Notes: generated by a model from the letters alone, not told the origin. DNA of 64,000 nt from an uncultured Clostridia bacterium (GCA_937884975.1 CAKZZS010000023.1:111119-175118), one strand, 5' to 3'; counted from the first letter of the stretch, positions 8,883 to 17,788 are shown. Made by a program: numbers and translations.

Positions 8883-10037
8883 ATGAAAAATAACCTTTTT
8901 TCACGCTCGAAAAAGGGCAAAAGCTTTGTCGCGGCGCAGACCGGACCCGTAGCTGATGACCCGTTTTCGGCTTTGGAGAGCTTCATTCCTCCGGCAATTG
9001 AGGAGGCGGCTCTCTACGGCGCGCTCAAAAACAGCGTTCCGATTATTTCCGCCGCTATTACAAAGCTGGTACATCTGGCAGGCGGCTTTAAAATGAAATG
9101 TTCAAAGGAGAATTATCAGCCGGTTCTTGACAGGTTTGTTGAAACTGTTGACGTTAACTCGACGGGCAACGGACTTGACAGGTTTATGGCGGTATTCTTC
9201 GAGTGCCTTTTGACCTACGGAACGGCGGTGGGCGAAGTGGTGCTGGACGAAAACGGTAAAGTAATTCAACTTTACAATACGCCGATTAAGAATATAAAAT
9301 TACGCAGAAACCCCGTAAATCCAATAAAAGTGGAGCTTTGCAGGTTTAACGGCATTGATGCCGTACCTGTAAAGTATCCTGACTTTACGGTTGTATCGAC
9401 GCTCAATCCCGAATCAGGCGCGGTTTACGGCAATTCTCTTCTTAAGGGTTTGCCGTTTGTGACCTCGGTTCTTATGAAAATCTACAACTCCATAGGTCAG
9501 AATTGGGTAAGAGCAGGCGCTCTGCGTTACGCGGTTACATATAAGCCGCAAAACGATACGCTTGAAAGAAGTCTTGCAAAGGACAGGGCAATGCAGATAG
9601 CTGCGGAATGGAGCAATGCAATGAATTCATCGGGTACGAAGGATTTTATTGCAGTCGGTGATGTTGATATAAAGGTCATCGGCGCAGACAGCCAGATTCT
9701 TGACAGCGAGGTGCCGGTAAGACAGATGCTTGAGCAGATAGTTTCAAAAACCGGTTTGCCGCCATTTATGCTCGGTCTTTCCTGGTCGTCAACGGAAAGA
9801 ATGTCCGCCCAGCAGGCGGACGCGCTGACAAGCGAGCTGTGGGCGTACAGAAGAATCCTTACTCCCGTTGCGGAAAAAATTTGCAATTTGTATCTCGCTC
9901 TTTCGGGGTTGGACGCAACTGCAAAAATCGAGTGGGACGATATCACGCTTCAGGATGAAACGGAGCAGGCGCACGCAAGGCTCTGGAACGCGCAGGCAAG
10001 ACAGCTTGAAATTCAGTCGGGAGGTGTTGAGGATTAA
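8883..10037 (+). CDS. Phage portal protein
   Basis: The 384-residue product is assigned as the portal, the dodecameric ring at one capsid vertex through which DNA enters. Supporting features are the position between terminase and protease genes, the N-terminal 'YGALKNSVPIISAAITKL' region, the central beta-rich core with 'YNTPIKNIKLRRNP', and the C-terminal helices 'TGLPPFMLGLSWSSTE' and 'ERMSAQQADALTSELW' that resemble portal wing/crown helices. It is on the short side for a portal. ATG 8883 is used: AAAGGAG lies five bases upstream, better than the in-frame GTG at 8877. Confidence 0.85.
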   Translation: MKNNLFSRSKKGKSFVAAQTGPVADDPFSALESFIPPAIEEAALYGALKNSVPIISAAITKLVHLAGGFKMKCSKENYQPVLDRFVETVDVNSTGNGLDRFMAVFFECLLTYGTAVGEVVLDENGKVIQLYNTPIKNIKLRRNPVNPIKVELCRFNGIDAVPVKYPDFTVVSTLNPESGAVYGNSLLKGLPFVTSVLMKIYNSIGQNWVRAGALRYAVTYKPQNDTLERSLAKDRAMQIAAEWSNAMNSSGTKDFIAVGDVDIKVIGADSQILDSEVPVRQMLEQIVSKTGLPPFMLGLSWSSTERMSAQQADALTSELWAYRRILTPVAEKICNLYLALSGLDATAKIEWDDITLQDETEQAHARLWNAQARQLEIQSGGVED

Positions 10038-11004
10038 CAAGTCAATAACAGCAAAAACAAAAAACGTCAGAAAAGTGACTGACGCGGATATGGAGAAAAT
10101 CAATTCCTACACGCTGTCTTCTCTTTCGGCAGACGATGTGTTTGTGTTCAGCGTTGTGCTCTGCGACAATGAAATTGACCGTGACGGCGAACGCTTTACG
10201 GTTGAGTCATTAAAAACGCTTGAAAAGCTCTTTGTCGGCAAAACCGCAATAATGAACCACAGTATGAAAGCCGAGGACCAGACCGCAAGAACCTTTAAGA
10301 CGGAGCTTATAACCGACGGGCGGAAAAATTCGCTCGGGGAGGATTATTACTACCTTAAGGCTTGGGCATATATGGTCAGGACCGATTCAAACGCCGATTT
10401 GATTAAAGAAATCGAGGCAGGAATTAAAAAGGAGACGAGCGTAGGCTGCTCGGTAAGCGAAATCAGGTGTTCTATTTGCAAAAACGACAGACGAAAAAAG
10501 CGCTGCTCCCACGTTAAGGGAAATGAATATGACGGTAAAATCTGCTTTGACGAGCTTATAAACCCGACTGACGCGTATGAGTGGTCCTTTGTTGCCGTCC
10601 CTGCGCAGAAAAATGCAGGCGTGACAAAGGGACTTAAAATAAAGGAGGAGAGAAATACGCTCGAAATTTTAAAAAATATTGAAAAAAGTGAGGAAATCAC
10701 GCTTTCAAAAACGGAATGCGAAAAGCTTTTTGAAGAGGTAAACGAGCTTAAGAAAAAGGCTCTGGACGGTGAAAAGTACCGTAACTTTCTTATTAAAAAC
10801 GCCGTTTCTCTGGCGGCTGTGGCTTTTCCCGAAATCGGAGCGGAAGAAATGGGAGAAATCTGTAAATCCCTTTCGGTGGAAAACCTTAAGGCATTCACTT
10901 TCGCTCTTGAAAAGAAAAAAAGCGGCTTAATGCCGTGCGGCTACCAGACAGGCGAGCCGACAGAAGCTAACAGGGATGAAAGCAATTCGTCCTTTGTAAT
11001 ATAA
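10027..11004 (+). CDS. Phage prohead protease fused to a scaffold-like C-terminus
   Basis: The roughly 325-residue protein begins with an HK97-type maturation protease (about residues 30-210): a candidate catalytic His in 'IMNHSMKAED', Ser in 'ETSVGCSVSE' and the conserved 'EWSFVAVPAQKNAGV' strand. Between them lies a Cys cluster, 'CSICKNDRRKKRCSHVKG', that may bind zinc. The C-terminal ~110 residues are helical and charged like a scaffold. The start is unclear. TTG 10027 is listed, but its GGGAGG is too close; ATT 10033 has GGAGG eight bases upstream, and ATG 10090 has no ribosome site. The frame overlaps the end of the portal gene. Confidence 0.8.
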   Translation: MRINKSITAKTKNVRKVTDADMEKINSYTLSSLSADDVFVFSVVLCDNEIDRDGERFTVESLKTLEKLFVGKTAIMNHSMKAEDQTARTFKTELITDGRKNSLGEDYYYLKAWAYMVRTDSNADLIKEIEAGIKKETSVGCSVSEIRCSICKNDRRKKRCSHVKGNEYDGKICFDELINPTDAYEWSFVAVPAQKNAGVTKGLKIKEERNTLEILKNIEKSEEITLSKTECEKLFEEVNELKKKALDGEKYRNFLIKNAVSLAAVAFPEIGAEEMGEICKSLSVENLKAFTFALEKKKSGLMPCGYQTGEPTEANRDESNSSFVI

Positions 11005-11016
11005 CAGGAGGTATTT

Positions 11017-12018
11017 ATGTCAGACTATAAAAGCATTAAAATTGATAAGGGTTTGTACGCGGGAAAGGGCTTTTCCTATAACCTTGAGCAGCTCGATCCG
11101 AGCGAGAATTACAAGGGCACTTCCCTTGAGGGACTTGACGCATTTGCGCGCCAGCTCAAAAGATTCGATATCAAGGTCAGCGGCAATAACAGTGATGTTA
11201 TTGACAAGTTCTTCTCTTCTTCTCAGACTGCTGCTCTGTTCCCCGAATTTGTTGTAAGAACGGTTGAAAGCGGCATTGACGGCGCGGAAACTCTTTCCGA
11301 AATCAGCGCGGTTAAGACAAGAATTGAGGGACTCGATTACAGAAGCATTATTTCCACTCTTACCGACCCGACAAGCAGTCACTTTGTTTCCGAGGGCGAG
11401 GAAATTCCCGAGGTGAACATTGCGCTTTCCAACGATCTTGTTACAATGCGCAAGTACGGAAGAATGCTTTCCGCAAGCTATGAGGCGCTTCGTTTCCAGA
11501 AAATCAACGTGTTTGCCATCGCTCTCAGACAGATAGGAAAGCATATTGCAAATGCGCAGGTTGAGGACGCGCTGGGCGTGCTTTATCTCGGCAATTCGGG
11601 TAACGAGCACTGCGGCTCGGACAACACGGGCGGCGCGCTTACATACGCCGACCTTGTTGATTTTTACACAAGCTTCGGCGATTACTCAATGAGTCACATC
11701 TTTATTAACCCCGAATCACTTTCTGTTCTTCTTAATATGCAGGAGTTCAGGGATGCGGCAGCCGGCCTTAATTTCCACGCTACGGGAAATCTTATTACTC
11801 CCTTCGGCGCAAAGATAATCAGAACAAATTATGTTCCCAAAAACAGCCTTCTTGCAATTGACAGGAACTACGCTCTTGAAACGGTACAGTCGGGCGACGT
11901 AACGGTTGAAAGCGACAAGCTTATTAACCGTCAGCTTGAAAGAGTTGCCGTCACAAGCACCTGCGGCTTTAACAGAATTACCGCGGACGCAGTAAAGGCA
12001 TTGACCTTCAGCGAATAA
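11017..12018 (+). CDS. Phage major capsid protein (HK97 fold)
   Basis: The 333-residue product is placed and sized as the shell protein of an HK97-fold capsid. After a helical N-terminal segment (about residues 1-80, possibly a cleaved delta domain) come 'EISAVKTRIEGLDYRSI' and 'SEGEEIPEVNIALSND', then 'RKYGRMLSASYEALRFQ', the E-loop/P-domain pattern of HK97-like capsids. The C-terminal 'NLITPFGAKIIRTNYVP' resembles the A-domain strand. AGGAGG precedes the ATG and the gene follows the protease by 12 bases. Fold assignment is by pattern, not by search. Confidence 0.85.
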   Translation: MSDYKSIKIDKGLYAGKGFSYNLEQLDPSENYKGTSLEGLDAFARQLKRFDIKVSGNNSDVIDKFFSSSQTAALFPEFVVRTVESGIDGAETLSEISAVKTRIEGLDYRSIISTLTDPTSSHFVSEGEEIPEVNIALSNDLVTMRKYGRMLSASYEALRFQKINVFAIALRQIGKHIANAQVEDALGVLYLGNSGNEHCGSDNTGGALTYADLVDFYTSFGDYSMSHIFINPESLSVLLNMQEFRDAAAGLNFHATGNLITPFGAKIIRTNYVPKNSLLAIDRNYALETVQSGDVTVESDKLINRQLERVAVTSTCGFNRITADAVKALTFSE

Positions 12019-12030
12019 CGAGGTGAAAAA

Positions 12031-12420
12031 ATGATAGACGTTTCACCGGTAATTGCGCGTTTTTTACTCCTTTGCGACAGACAGCAGTCCGATGAAAAAA
12101 TCCAGTCCCTGTGTCAGTCAAGCGCACAAAAAATAAGCAGTCTTATCAAAGAGGATGCCGATGAAAGCGATGACCGCCTTATAAACGCCGCCGCGTGCGA
12201 CGCGTTTTATCAGTGGATTCTTTTGAACAGGGCGGTTGACTCGGACGCGCTTAAAAGCTTTCGCGCAGGCGATATTACCGTGGAAAATGACGCAGACGCA
12301 GTTACTTCGGCTGCCTATAATCTTAAAAAAGAGGCGTTTGAAGCGCTTGACGGTTTAATTCGGGATAAAGGCTTTTATTTTTCAGAGGTGGATATAAATG
12401 ACGCTGAAATCTCTTTTTGA
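12031..12420 (+). CDS. Putative phage head-tail adaptor (gp6/gp15-like)
   Basis: This 129-residue, mostly helical protein follows the capsid gene, where phages encode the adaptor ring that binds beneath the portal. The segment 'SFRAGDITVENDA' resembles the '(G)D(V/I)(S/T)V' strand between helices in head-tail connector proteins. GAGGTG precedes the ATG. It overlaps the next gene by 23 bases. The assignment rests mainly on position and fold pattern. Confidence 0.6.
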   Translation: MIDVSPVIARFLLLCDRQQSDEKIQSLCQSSAQKISSLIKEDADESDDRLINAAACDAFYQWILLNRAVDSDALKSFRAGDITVENDADAVTSAAYNLKKEAFEALDGLIRDKGFYFSEVDINDAEISF

Positions 12421-12742
12421 AAAATACGGGAGAAGAATAAGGGTTGTTTCAGCCGACGAAAGCTGGCAGGGCGAACAGTTCAGGGCATTTGTTCAGCCGC
12501 TTCGGTATAAAAACAAGATGTACCTTGAGGATAAAAGAGTTCCGCTCGGAATAGGCGATATGAGTTACTATCTTTACCTCGGCCCTGCCGAGCACGACCT
12601 GACGGCGCTTGCGCGTGACGAATATATGTTAAAGGCCGATAACGAAAGCTTTTTTGTTACAAGAGCGGAAAAGCTTTTTTATTCCGACTCCGTGGCTTAT
12701 ATCTGGGCGGTTTTAAAACGCACAAAGGAAGAGGAGGCGTAA
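12398..12742 (+). CDS. Putative phage head-closure (stopper) protein
   Basis: The 114-residue protein is beta-rich ('AFVQPLRYKNKMYLED', then 'YYLYLGPAEHDLT') and lies second after the capsid gene, where head-closure proteins are usually encoded. It starts inside the upstream gene with a GAGGTGG site 5 bases before ATG. I recognise the pattern of a small barrel with a final helix-strand 'AYIWAVLKR', but no catalytic motif is expected or seen. Function is inferred from gene order. Confidence 0.55.
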   Translation: MTLKSLFEKYGRRIRVVSADESWQGEQFRAFVQPLRYKNKMYLEDKRVPLGIGDMSYYLYLGPAEHDLTALARDEYMLKADNESFFVTRAEKLFYSDSVAYIWAVLKRTKEEEA

Positions 12743-12747
12743 GAGTA

Positions 12748-13194
12748 ATGGTAGTTGTCGGCAATACAATTGAGACGTTTGTAAATACCGCAAACGGGCT
12801 TGAATCCATAGTCGGCGGAAAAACGGTTGTAGCTTTTCCGGACAAATACTTTTCAACTCCGCTTAAGGAGACGATGTTTTCTCTTGGAATTAAGAAAATT
12901 GAAGTCGGTCCGAGACTTGAGACGACTGACGCCAACGGAAATGTGACCGTTACAAGAAACAGGGAAGCCAAAATCAGACTCGCGCTTAATGTGTACGCGC
13001 CGAAGTCTATGGGCGGAGACGCGTGCTCAAAGGGGTTTGACAGATGGCTCGACCTTCTTGTAAGAGTGTGGAGAATTGATATTCTTGACGCAGGCTGTGA
13101 TGAGGTTGAATATGAGCAGTCCATAGGTACAAACGTACTCAAGGGTTATTTCACAATACGCAGAGTTGTTTCGGAAACGATTCCTGTTTCATAA
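12748..13194 (+). CDS. Putative phage neck / tail-terminator-like protein
   Basis: The 148-residue protein is the last gene of the head operon. It has strands and a middle 'REAKIRLALNVYAPKS' segment resembling tail-terminator or tail-completion proteins that seal the neck. If so it is the only tail-side protein in the cassette, since no tail tube, sheath or tape measure follows. A GGAGG site (about 14 bases upstream) is somewhat distant from the ATG. A terminator begins 20 bases after its stop. Assignment is tentative. Confidence 0.5.
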   Translation: MVVVGNTIETFVNTANGLESIVGGKTVVAFPDKYFSTPLKETMFSLGIKKIEVGPRLETTDANGNVTVTRNREAKIRLALNVYAPKSMGGDACSKGFDRWLDLLVRVWRIDILDAGCDEVEYEQSIGTNVLKGYFTIRRVVSETIPVS

Positions 13195-13213
13195 AAAAAG
13201 ATAATAAAAAAGG

Positions 13214-13247
13214 CGGCGCGGTAAACAGGTTTTTACCGCGCCGTTTG
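13214..13247. terminator. Terminator closing the phage head operon
   Basis: A perfect 12-bp stem, CGGCGCGGTAAA (13214-13225) with TTTACCGCGCCG (13232-13243), is flanked by A-rich DNA on the left and T-rich DNA on the right. It can serve both the forward head operon and the convergent cyclic-di-GMP gene. Confidence 0.85.
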
Positions 13248-13258
13248 CTTATTTTTAT

Positions 13259-16200
13259 TTAACTGTTATAGACAAATCTTTCCTCGTATTCGTCGGTGCT
13301 TATAGGCTTGCTGAAAAGATAGCCCTGTGCAATATCACAGCCGCACTGAAGAAGAATACGCGCCTGATCCTCGGTTTCGACTCCCTCAAAAATGAGTTCC
13401 TTACCGCTTGTTTTTACAAGATTTATAAGCGTGGTAAGGTAGTTTAAGTACCTTGAAGAAAACTCAACGTCGGTAATGAAGCTGCGGTCGATTTTTACCA
13501 CGTCAAACGGTGCGTCAAGCAGCATGTGAAGCGACGAATAGCCGGTTCCGAAATCGTCGATATCGATTTTGAAGCCGATTATGTGAAACTGCTTCATAAC
13601 CGTTAAGAAATGCTCGTTGTCATTTATTGATTCACTTTCCGTTATTTCAAGCTCAATGTATTCCGGCGGCACGTTATATTTTTTTGTAAGCATATAAACC
13701 TGCTTGACAAAATCCGGCGCCTTGAGATGCTGACGCGCAAAGTTTACGGAAACGGGATAAATCTTTTTACCCTCATCCATCCATTTCCTTATGTATTTAA
13801 GAGTTTGCTCGAAGATGAAGAAATCAACCTCGACGATGTAACCCATTCTTGAAAGAATAGGCAAAAATTGGTCCGGATATCTCATTGTCCCGTCGGGAAG
13901 TACCCAGCGTACAAGCGCTTCCGCGCCGACAATTTCCCTTTCAAGAAGGGAGAATTTAGGCTGAAGGAAAAGTCGAAGCTCACCCGTGTCGATAGCCTTA
14001 TGCAAATCGTTCGCCGCGGTTTGCTCGCTTGACCTTTTTTTTGAAAGCTCGTCGTCGTAAACGTAATAGTTAGTGACGTTATTTTTTGACTCCTTACGCG
14101 CAAGGTTTGCGTTTTCAATAAGCGAGCTTATTGAGTGGTCGGGTATTTCGGTAATAAAATAAATACCCGTTGAAAGACTGAGGTTGCTTGCAGGGTAAAT
14201 TGAGCGCTGCTGACCGATAAAGTAGTTGTTTATGCTGTCAACCGAGCTGAAAACCTCGCCCTTTGTGCGGCAAGCGGAAATGGTCAGGAAAAAGTCGGAA
14301 TAAACTCGCCCGTTGATTTTCGGGTGACCCGTTTCGGTTGAAATTGCTTCCGCAAAATCGCAAAGCATCTTGTCGCCGGCTTCGTAGCCGAAGTTTTCGT
14401 TTACATACGAAAAGCCGTTGATGTCGGTGTAAATGAGGGCCACAACGCCGTCTTTCAGATGTTCCTTAATAAAATCCTTTGAAAGCTCAATAAACGTTTC
14501 CTGGTTATAAAGACCCGTCAACGCATCCTTTGTGGAGAGCTTTTCAATTTGTTCGTTTGAACGGATACGCTCACGTCTTAAGGAGATGAAAACCGAAATT
14601 ATTCTTGAAAGCTCGGAAAACGTGCCAAGCTCGTATTCGCTCCACTCGTGGGGCTTTGAGCAGTCCGAGAAGAAAAGACAACCGTCCACCTGGTTGCTCG
14701 CAGGGAAGCGCACGCTTGCAAAGGAGCTGCAGTTGTAAGTGCTGTAAAGCAGATCGCCGACCTCGCTGTCCTTGTCCATATTTTTTGTATCGTCAATTAT
14801 ATACATACTTGACGAGGCGGATTTCGCCGCAATATATCTCGTGTTTTTGGCGTGCAGCGGCGGCTGGGCGTCAAGGTACTGAATTCCGTCAATATAGTGC
14901 CAGATATTCGTAAAATGCATATACCCGTCGTCCTTAATATCCTCAAGCACGGCAACAAACGACAGGTCAAACTGCTTGCCTATTCTTTCAAGCAAAAGGT
15001 TAAGCGAGCTGTCAATATCCCTTGAATGAGAAAGAAGTGAGAAGGTGTAGGTTGTAAAATCGGAGTCAAAAACAAGCGACCTTGAAGAGACGACAGCGTC
15101 CGTTTCGCTCTTTTTCATACTCATTATATCCGATTTTGAAGAGAGCATTTTTTCGTTATAAACGCTGAAGCAGTTTTTACCCTTTGACTTTGAATAGTAC
15201 ATTGCAAGGTCCGCCTTGTCAAATACCGTGTTAAAGGCGGTGCCGTCGTCGGGGATATAGGTGATGCCTATACTGCAGCCCACGCTGTCGGGAAGCTGCA
15301 TTTGCTCTCCGACGTAGGTGTTCTTCATAAGGGTACATATATGACTTGCGGTTTCAATTGCTTTCTTCCTTGAAGAACCGGGAATATAAATAAGAAATTC
15401 GTCGCCGCCGATACGGCCGACTACGGTGTTTTCGTCCACCGAGTCCTTTACGTCGGTTGCAAAGTTTTCAATAACCGTGTCGCCGAAGGTGTGACCGAAG
15501 GTGTCGTTTATGAGCTTGAAATTGTCAATATCAAGCACAAGCATTGCTCCGCAGGGATTTTCCTTTTCAAGCATATCGCTGATAATGTTTTCGCAGGCGG
15601 TCTTGTTATAAAGACCCGTCATATCGTCGTTCATAAGACGGCGCTCAATTTCCTCCTGCTCGAGCTTTTCTTCGTCATATTCGTTTACACGGCCGACTAT
15701 TCTTTCCGGCTTTCCCGTTTCGTCAACAACCGTGGTGTAGTGCATTATGTACCAGTGGTACAGATTATCGTCGCGGAACATACCGCGAAATTCAAATACG
15801 CCCTGACACTTTTCCTTTTTTGCGCGGTCGATGTTGTCTTTGAATATCTCTTTCGAGTCGGGGTGAATAAAATCCGTTTCGTCAAGCCTTTTGTAAAAGT
15901 CGTAAATTCTGTTGCCAAGACCCGGTCTTGACCAAAGTATTTTTGAAACAATAAGAGTGTCCGTTGAAATAACATAGTCAAACGGAAGCTCGTCCATATT
16001 TTCTTCAATTGCCTTGTATCTTTCGGACTGGAGGAAAAGCTGGTTTTCCATTTGCTTTCGCTCGGTCGTGTCCCAGATAACGGAATAAAAAACGGGATTG
16101 TCGCCGTGGTATTTAAAGACCTTCGCCTTCATTGAAACGTAAACGTCAATTCCGTCCATACGGTTTACGCGGTATTCGTATTCAAACGAGGAGGAGCCCT

Positions 16201-16888
16201 TAAGGGACTCTTCAAGCTTATTTCTGAATTCAGGATACTGCTCTTCTTTAATAAAACGGGAAATATCCATATCGCCTATCATATAGAAATACTCGCTTGT
16301 AAAGCCGTTTAAGACAAAGTATTCCTCATTTGCGTACTGGATAACCATTTTTCCGTTGTCGTATTCAAATACGCATATTCCGCCCGGGATGTTTGTCATA
16401 AGCGTTTCAAGCTCGTATGAAGCGTCCTTGAGCCGCTCGTTCGCTTCAACGGTTTCGGTAATATCCGTAACGGTTGAAAAGAAGCGTTCTTCACCGTCCG
16501 CGCCCTTTATCTTCTGACCGACATCGTGAACCCATTTGATATTGCCGTATTCGTCAATAATGCGGTATGTAACCTCGCTTTTATCGCCCACCTGAAGCTG
16601 GGCAATGGCGGTATCCCTCGCCCAATTCCTGTCGGGAGAATAAATCATATTTGCAGGCTTGTTGTCCGTCATTTCAATAAACGCCTTTTCATCCTTGCCG
16701 AAAAGGCGCAACAGCCCGTCGGTGACAAAAACAAACTCACAGTCAATTCCGACCGTTGAGATAAATCCGCCGCCGTTTACGTTTTCAAAAAGCGCTTTGT
16801 AGGTTTCGGGGTCATCTGCAGGCACATAAACCTTATTCAAAGCGTCTTTTTCACTTGATGTTTCTTTTTTAAGCTCTTTTTCAGACAT
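13259..16888 (-). CDS. Multidomain PAS-GGDEF-GAF-GGDEF-EAL cyclic-di-GMP signalling protein
   Basis: The 1209-residue protein carries, in order, three PAS-like sensor domains (about residues 25-145, 150-275 and 290-410), a GGDEF domain with intact 'RIGGDEF' (about 491-497), a GAF-like domain (about 630-790), a second GGDEF-like domain whose active loop is 'GRVYSDFF' (about 860, degenerate), and a C-terminal EAL domain. The EAL part keeps its key residues ('AEALVRW' near 991, 'ELEITES', 'DIDDFGTGYSS', 'KIDRSF', 'EGVET', 'QGYLFSKP'), so both synthesis and breakdown of cyclic-di-GMP are plausible. No membrane segment is seen. ATG 16888 has GGAG eight bases upstream and follows a consensus promoter. 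It is transcribed alone. Confidence 0.92.
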   Translation of the reverse strand: MSEKELKKETSSEKDALNKVYVPADDPETYKALFENVNGGGFISTVGIDCEFVFVTDGLLRLFGKDEKAFIEMTDNKPANMIYSPDRNWARDTAIAQLQVGDKSEVTYRIIDEYGNIKWVHDVGQKIKGADGEERFFSTVTDITETVEANERLKDASYELETLMTNIPGGICVFEYDNGKMVIQYANEEYFVLNGFTSEYFYMIGDMDISRFIKEEQYPEFRNKLEESLKGSSSFEYEYRVNRMDGIDVYVSMKAKVFKYHGDNPVFYSVIWDTTERKQMENQLFLQSERYKAIEENMDELPFDYVISTDTLIVSKILWSRPGLGNRIYDFYKRLDETDFIHPDSKEIFKDNIDRAKKEKCQGVFEFRGMFRDDNLYHWYIMHYTTVVDETGKPERIVGRVNEYDEEKLEQEEIERRLMNDDMTGLYNKTACENIISDMLEKENPCGAMLVLDIDNFKLINDTFGHTFGDTVIENFATDVKDSVDENTVVGRIGGDEFLIYIPGSSRKKAIETASHICTLMKNTYVGEQMQLPDSVGCSIGITYIPDDGTAFNTVFDKADLAMYYSKSKGKNCFSVYNEKMLSSKSDIMSMKKSETDAVVSSRSLVFDSDFTTYTFSLLSHSRDIDSSLNLLLERIGKQFDLSFVAVLEDIKDDGYMHFTNIWHYIDGIQYLDAQPPLHAKNTRYIAAKSASSSMYIIDDTKNMDKDSEVGDLLYSTYNCSSFASVRFPASNQVDGCLFFSDCSKPHEWSEYELGTFSELSRIISVFISLRRERIRSNEQIEKLSTKDALTGLYNQETFIELSKDFIKEHLKDGVVALIYTDINGFSYVNENFGYEAGDKMLCDFAEAISTETGHPKINGRVYSDFFLTISACRTKGEVFSSVDSINNYFIGQQRSIYPASNLSLSTGIYFITEIPDHSISSLIENANLARKESKNNVTNYYVYDDELSKKRSSEQTAANDLHKAIDTGELRLFLQPKFSLLEREIVGAEALVRWVLPDGTMRYPDQFLPILSRMGYIVEVDFFIFEQTLKYIRKWMDEGKKIYPVSVNFARQHLKAPDFVKQVYMLTKKYNVPPEYIELEITESESINDNEHFLTVMKQFHIIGFKIDIDDFGTGYSSLHMLLDAPFDVVKIDRSFITDVEFSSRYLNYLTTLINLVKTSGKELIFEGVETEDQARILLQCGCDIAQGYLFSKPISTDEYEERFVYNS

Positions 16889-16919
16889 CCTTTTCACTCC
16901 GAAAAAGTATATTTTTTTA

Positions 16920-16948
16920 ATTTTATACTTTTTATAAAATATTGTCAA
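16920..16948 (-). promoter_or_regulatory. Predicted promoter of the cyclic-di-GMP gene
   Basis: Reverse-strand TTGACA (16943-16948) and TAAAAT (16920-16925) are spaced by 17 bases, upstream of the ATG at 16888. It diverges from the rubrerythrin promoter 40 bases away. Confidence 0.7.
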
Positions 16949-16988
16949 TATAATGTAAATCTTTTTAGGCTTCAGCGCCCGATAATAC

Positions 16989-17017
16989 TTGACAAAAAAC
17001 ACGCGCGCCCGTATAAT
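16989..17017 (+). promoter_or_regulatory. Consensus promoter of the oxygen-defence operon
   Basis: TTGACA (16989-16994) and TATAAT (17012-17017) with a 17-base spacer form a perfect housekeeping promoter. It implies strong basal expression of rubrerythrin. I saw no convincing PerR-type palindrome. Confidence 0.85.
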
Positions 17018-17078
17018 TTTAGGTGAGTATAATATGTTAAAATTTTATACGGAAGTTTTATTAAAAGGAGTGTTTTTT

Positions 17079-17612
17079 ATGGATCTTAAAGGCACAAAGA
17101 CAGAAGCTAACCTTCTTACCGCTTTTGCAGGCGAGTCCCAGGCGAGAAACAAGTACACATACTTTGCTTCCAAGGCAAAGAAGGAGGGCTATGAGCAGAT
17201 AGCCGCCATTTTTGAAGAGACCGCAAATAACGAGAAGGAGCACGCAAAAATGTGGTTTAAGCTTCTCGGCGGTATCGGCACTACAACGGATAACCTTAAG
17301 GCAGCGGCTGACGGTGAAAACTTTGAGTGGACCGATATGTACGACAAGTTCGCAAAGGAAGCCAGAGAAGAGGGCTTTGATAAAATTGCCGCTATGTTTG
17401 AAGGCGTTGCAAAAATCGAAAAAGACCACGAGGAAAGATACAGAAAGCTTCTTGCAAATATTGAAGGCGGTCTTGTATTCTCCCGTGACGGCGATATGGT
17501 TTGGATTTGCCGTAACTGCGGTCACGTTCACGTCGGAAAGCAGGCTCCCGATGTTTGCCCCGTTTGCGCTCATCCCCAGAAGTATTTTGAGCTTAAGAGC
17601 GAAAATTATTGA
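17079..17612 (+). CDS. rbr: Rubrerythrin
   Basis: Rubrerythrin reduces hydrogen peroxide in anaerobes using electrons from rubredoxin. The 177-residue protein has a ferritin-like diiron domain (about residues 1-135) with the Glu/His ligands in '[15 protein letters not shown]', '[13 protein letters not shown]' and '[14 protein letters not shown]', and a C-terminal rubredoxin-type iron site '[10 protein letters not shown]' plus 'CPVCAHPQ'. ATG 17079 follows AAAGGAG and lies downstream of the promoter. It is the first gene of an operon with rubredoxin and desulfoferrodoxin, forming a complete peroxide and superoxide reduction set. Confidence 0.96.
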   Translation: MDLKGTKTEANLLTAFAGESQARNKYTYFASKAKKEGYEQIAAIFEETANNEKEHAKMWFKLLGGIGTTTDNLKAAADGENFEWTDMYDKFAKEAREEGFDKIAAMFEGVAKIEKDHEERYRKLLANIEGGLVFSRDGDMVWICRNCGHVHVGKQAPDVCPVCAHPQKYFELKSENY

Positions 17613-17630
17613 TTAACGGAGGAACAGGAA

Positions 17631-17786
17631 ATGAAATATACATGTGATATCTGCGGCTATGAATACGATCCTGCAGTAGGCGATCCCGATAACGGTATTG
17701 CTCCGGGCACTGCATTCGAAGACCTTCCCGATGACTGGGAGTGCCCCATCTGCGGCGCAGGAAAAGACAGCTTCAGCGAGGAATAA
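17631..17786 (+). CDS. Rubredoxin
   Basis: This 51-residue electron carrier has the two rubredoxin knuckles, '[10 protein letters not shown]' and '[11 protein letters not shown]', which bind one iron through four cysteines, plus the family's conserved '[18 protein letters not shown]' (18 residues). It would deliver electrons to rubrerythrin upstream and desulfoferrodoxin downstream. GGAGGAACAGGAA precedes the ATG, which lies 18 bases after the rubrerythrin stop. Confidence 0.95.
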   Translation: MKYTCDICGYEYDPAVGDPDNGIAPGTAFEDLPDDWECPICGAGKDSFSEE

Positions 17787-17788
17787 TT

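Larger units (their letters stand above)
7054..13194 (+). mobile_element. Phage head-gene cassette without tail, lysis or integration genes
   Basis: Eight co-directional, tightly spaced genes encode a full capsid and DNA-packaging module in canonical order: small and large terminase, portal, protease, major capsid and three neck-type proteins. All frames are intact and start with good ribosome sites. Nothing else of a phage is present: no integrase, repressor, replication, tail, holin or endolysin. Upstream lie a terminator and a dispersed repeat; downstream, a terminator and a chromosomal signalling gene. It may be a domesticated capsid operon, a satellite-like element or the surviving part of a prophage. 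Confidence 0.8.

Noticed and set aside
16989..17079. N-terminally extended rubrerythrin start at 16989
   Set aside because: That codon is within the -35 region of the promoter; the ATG at 17079 has a proper ribosome site.
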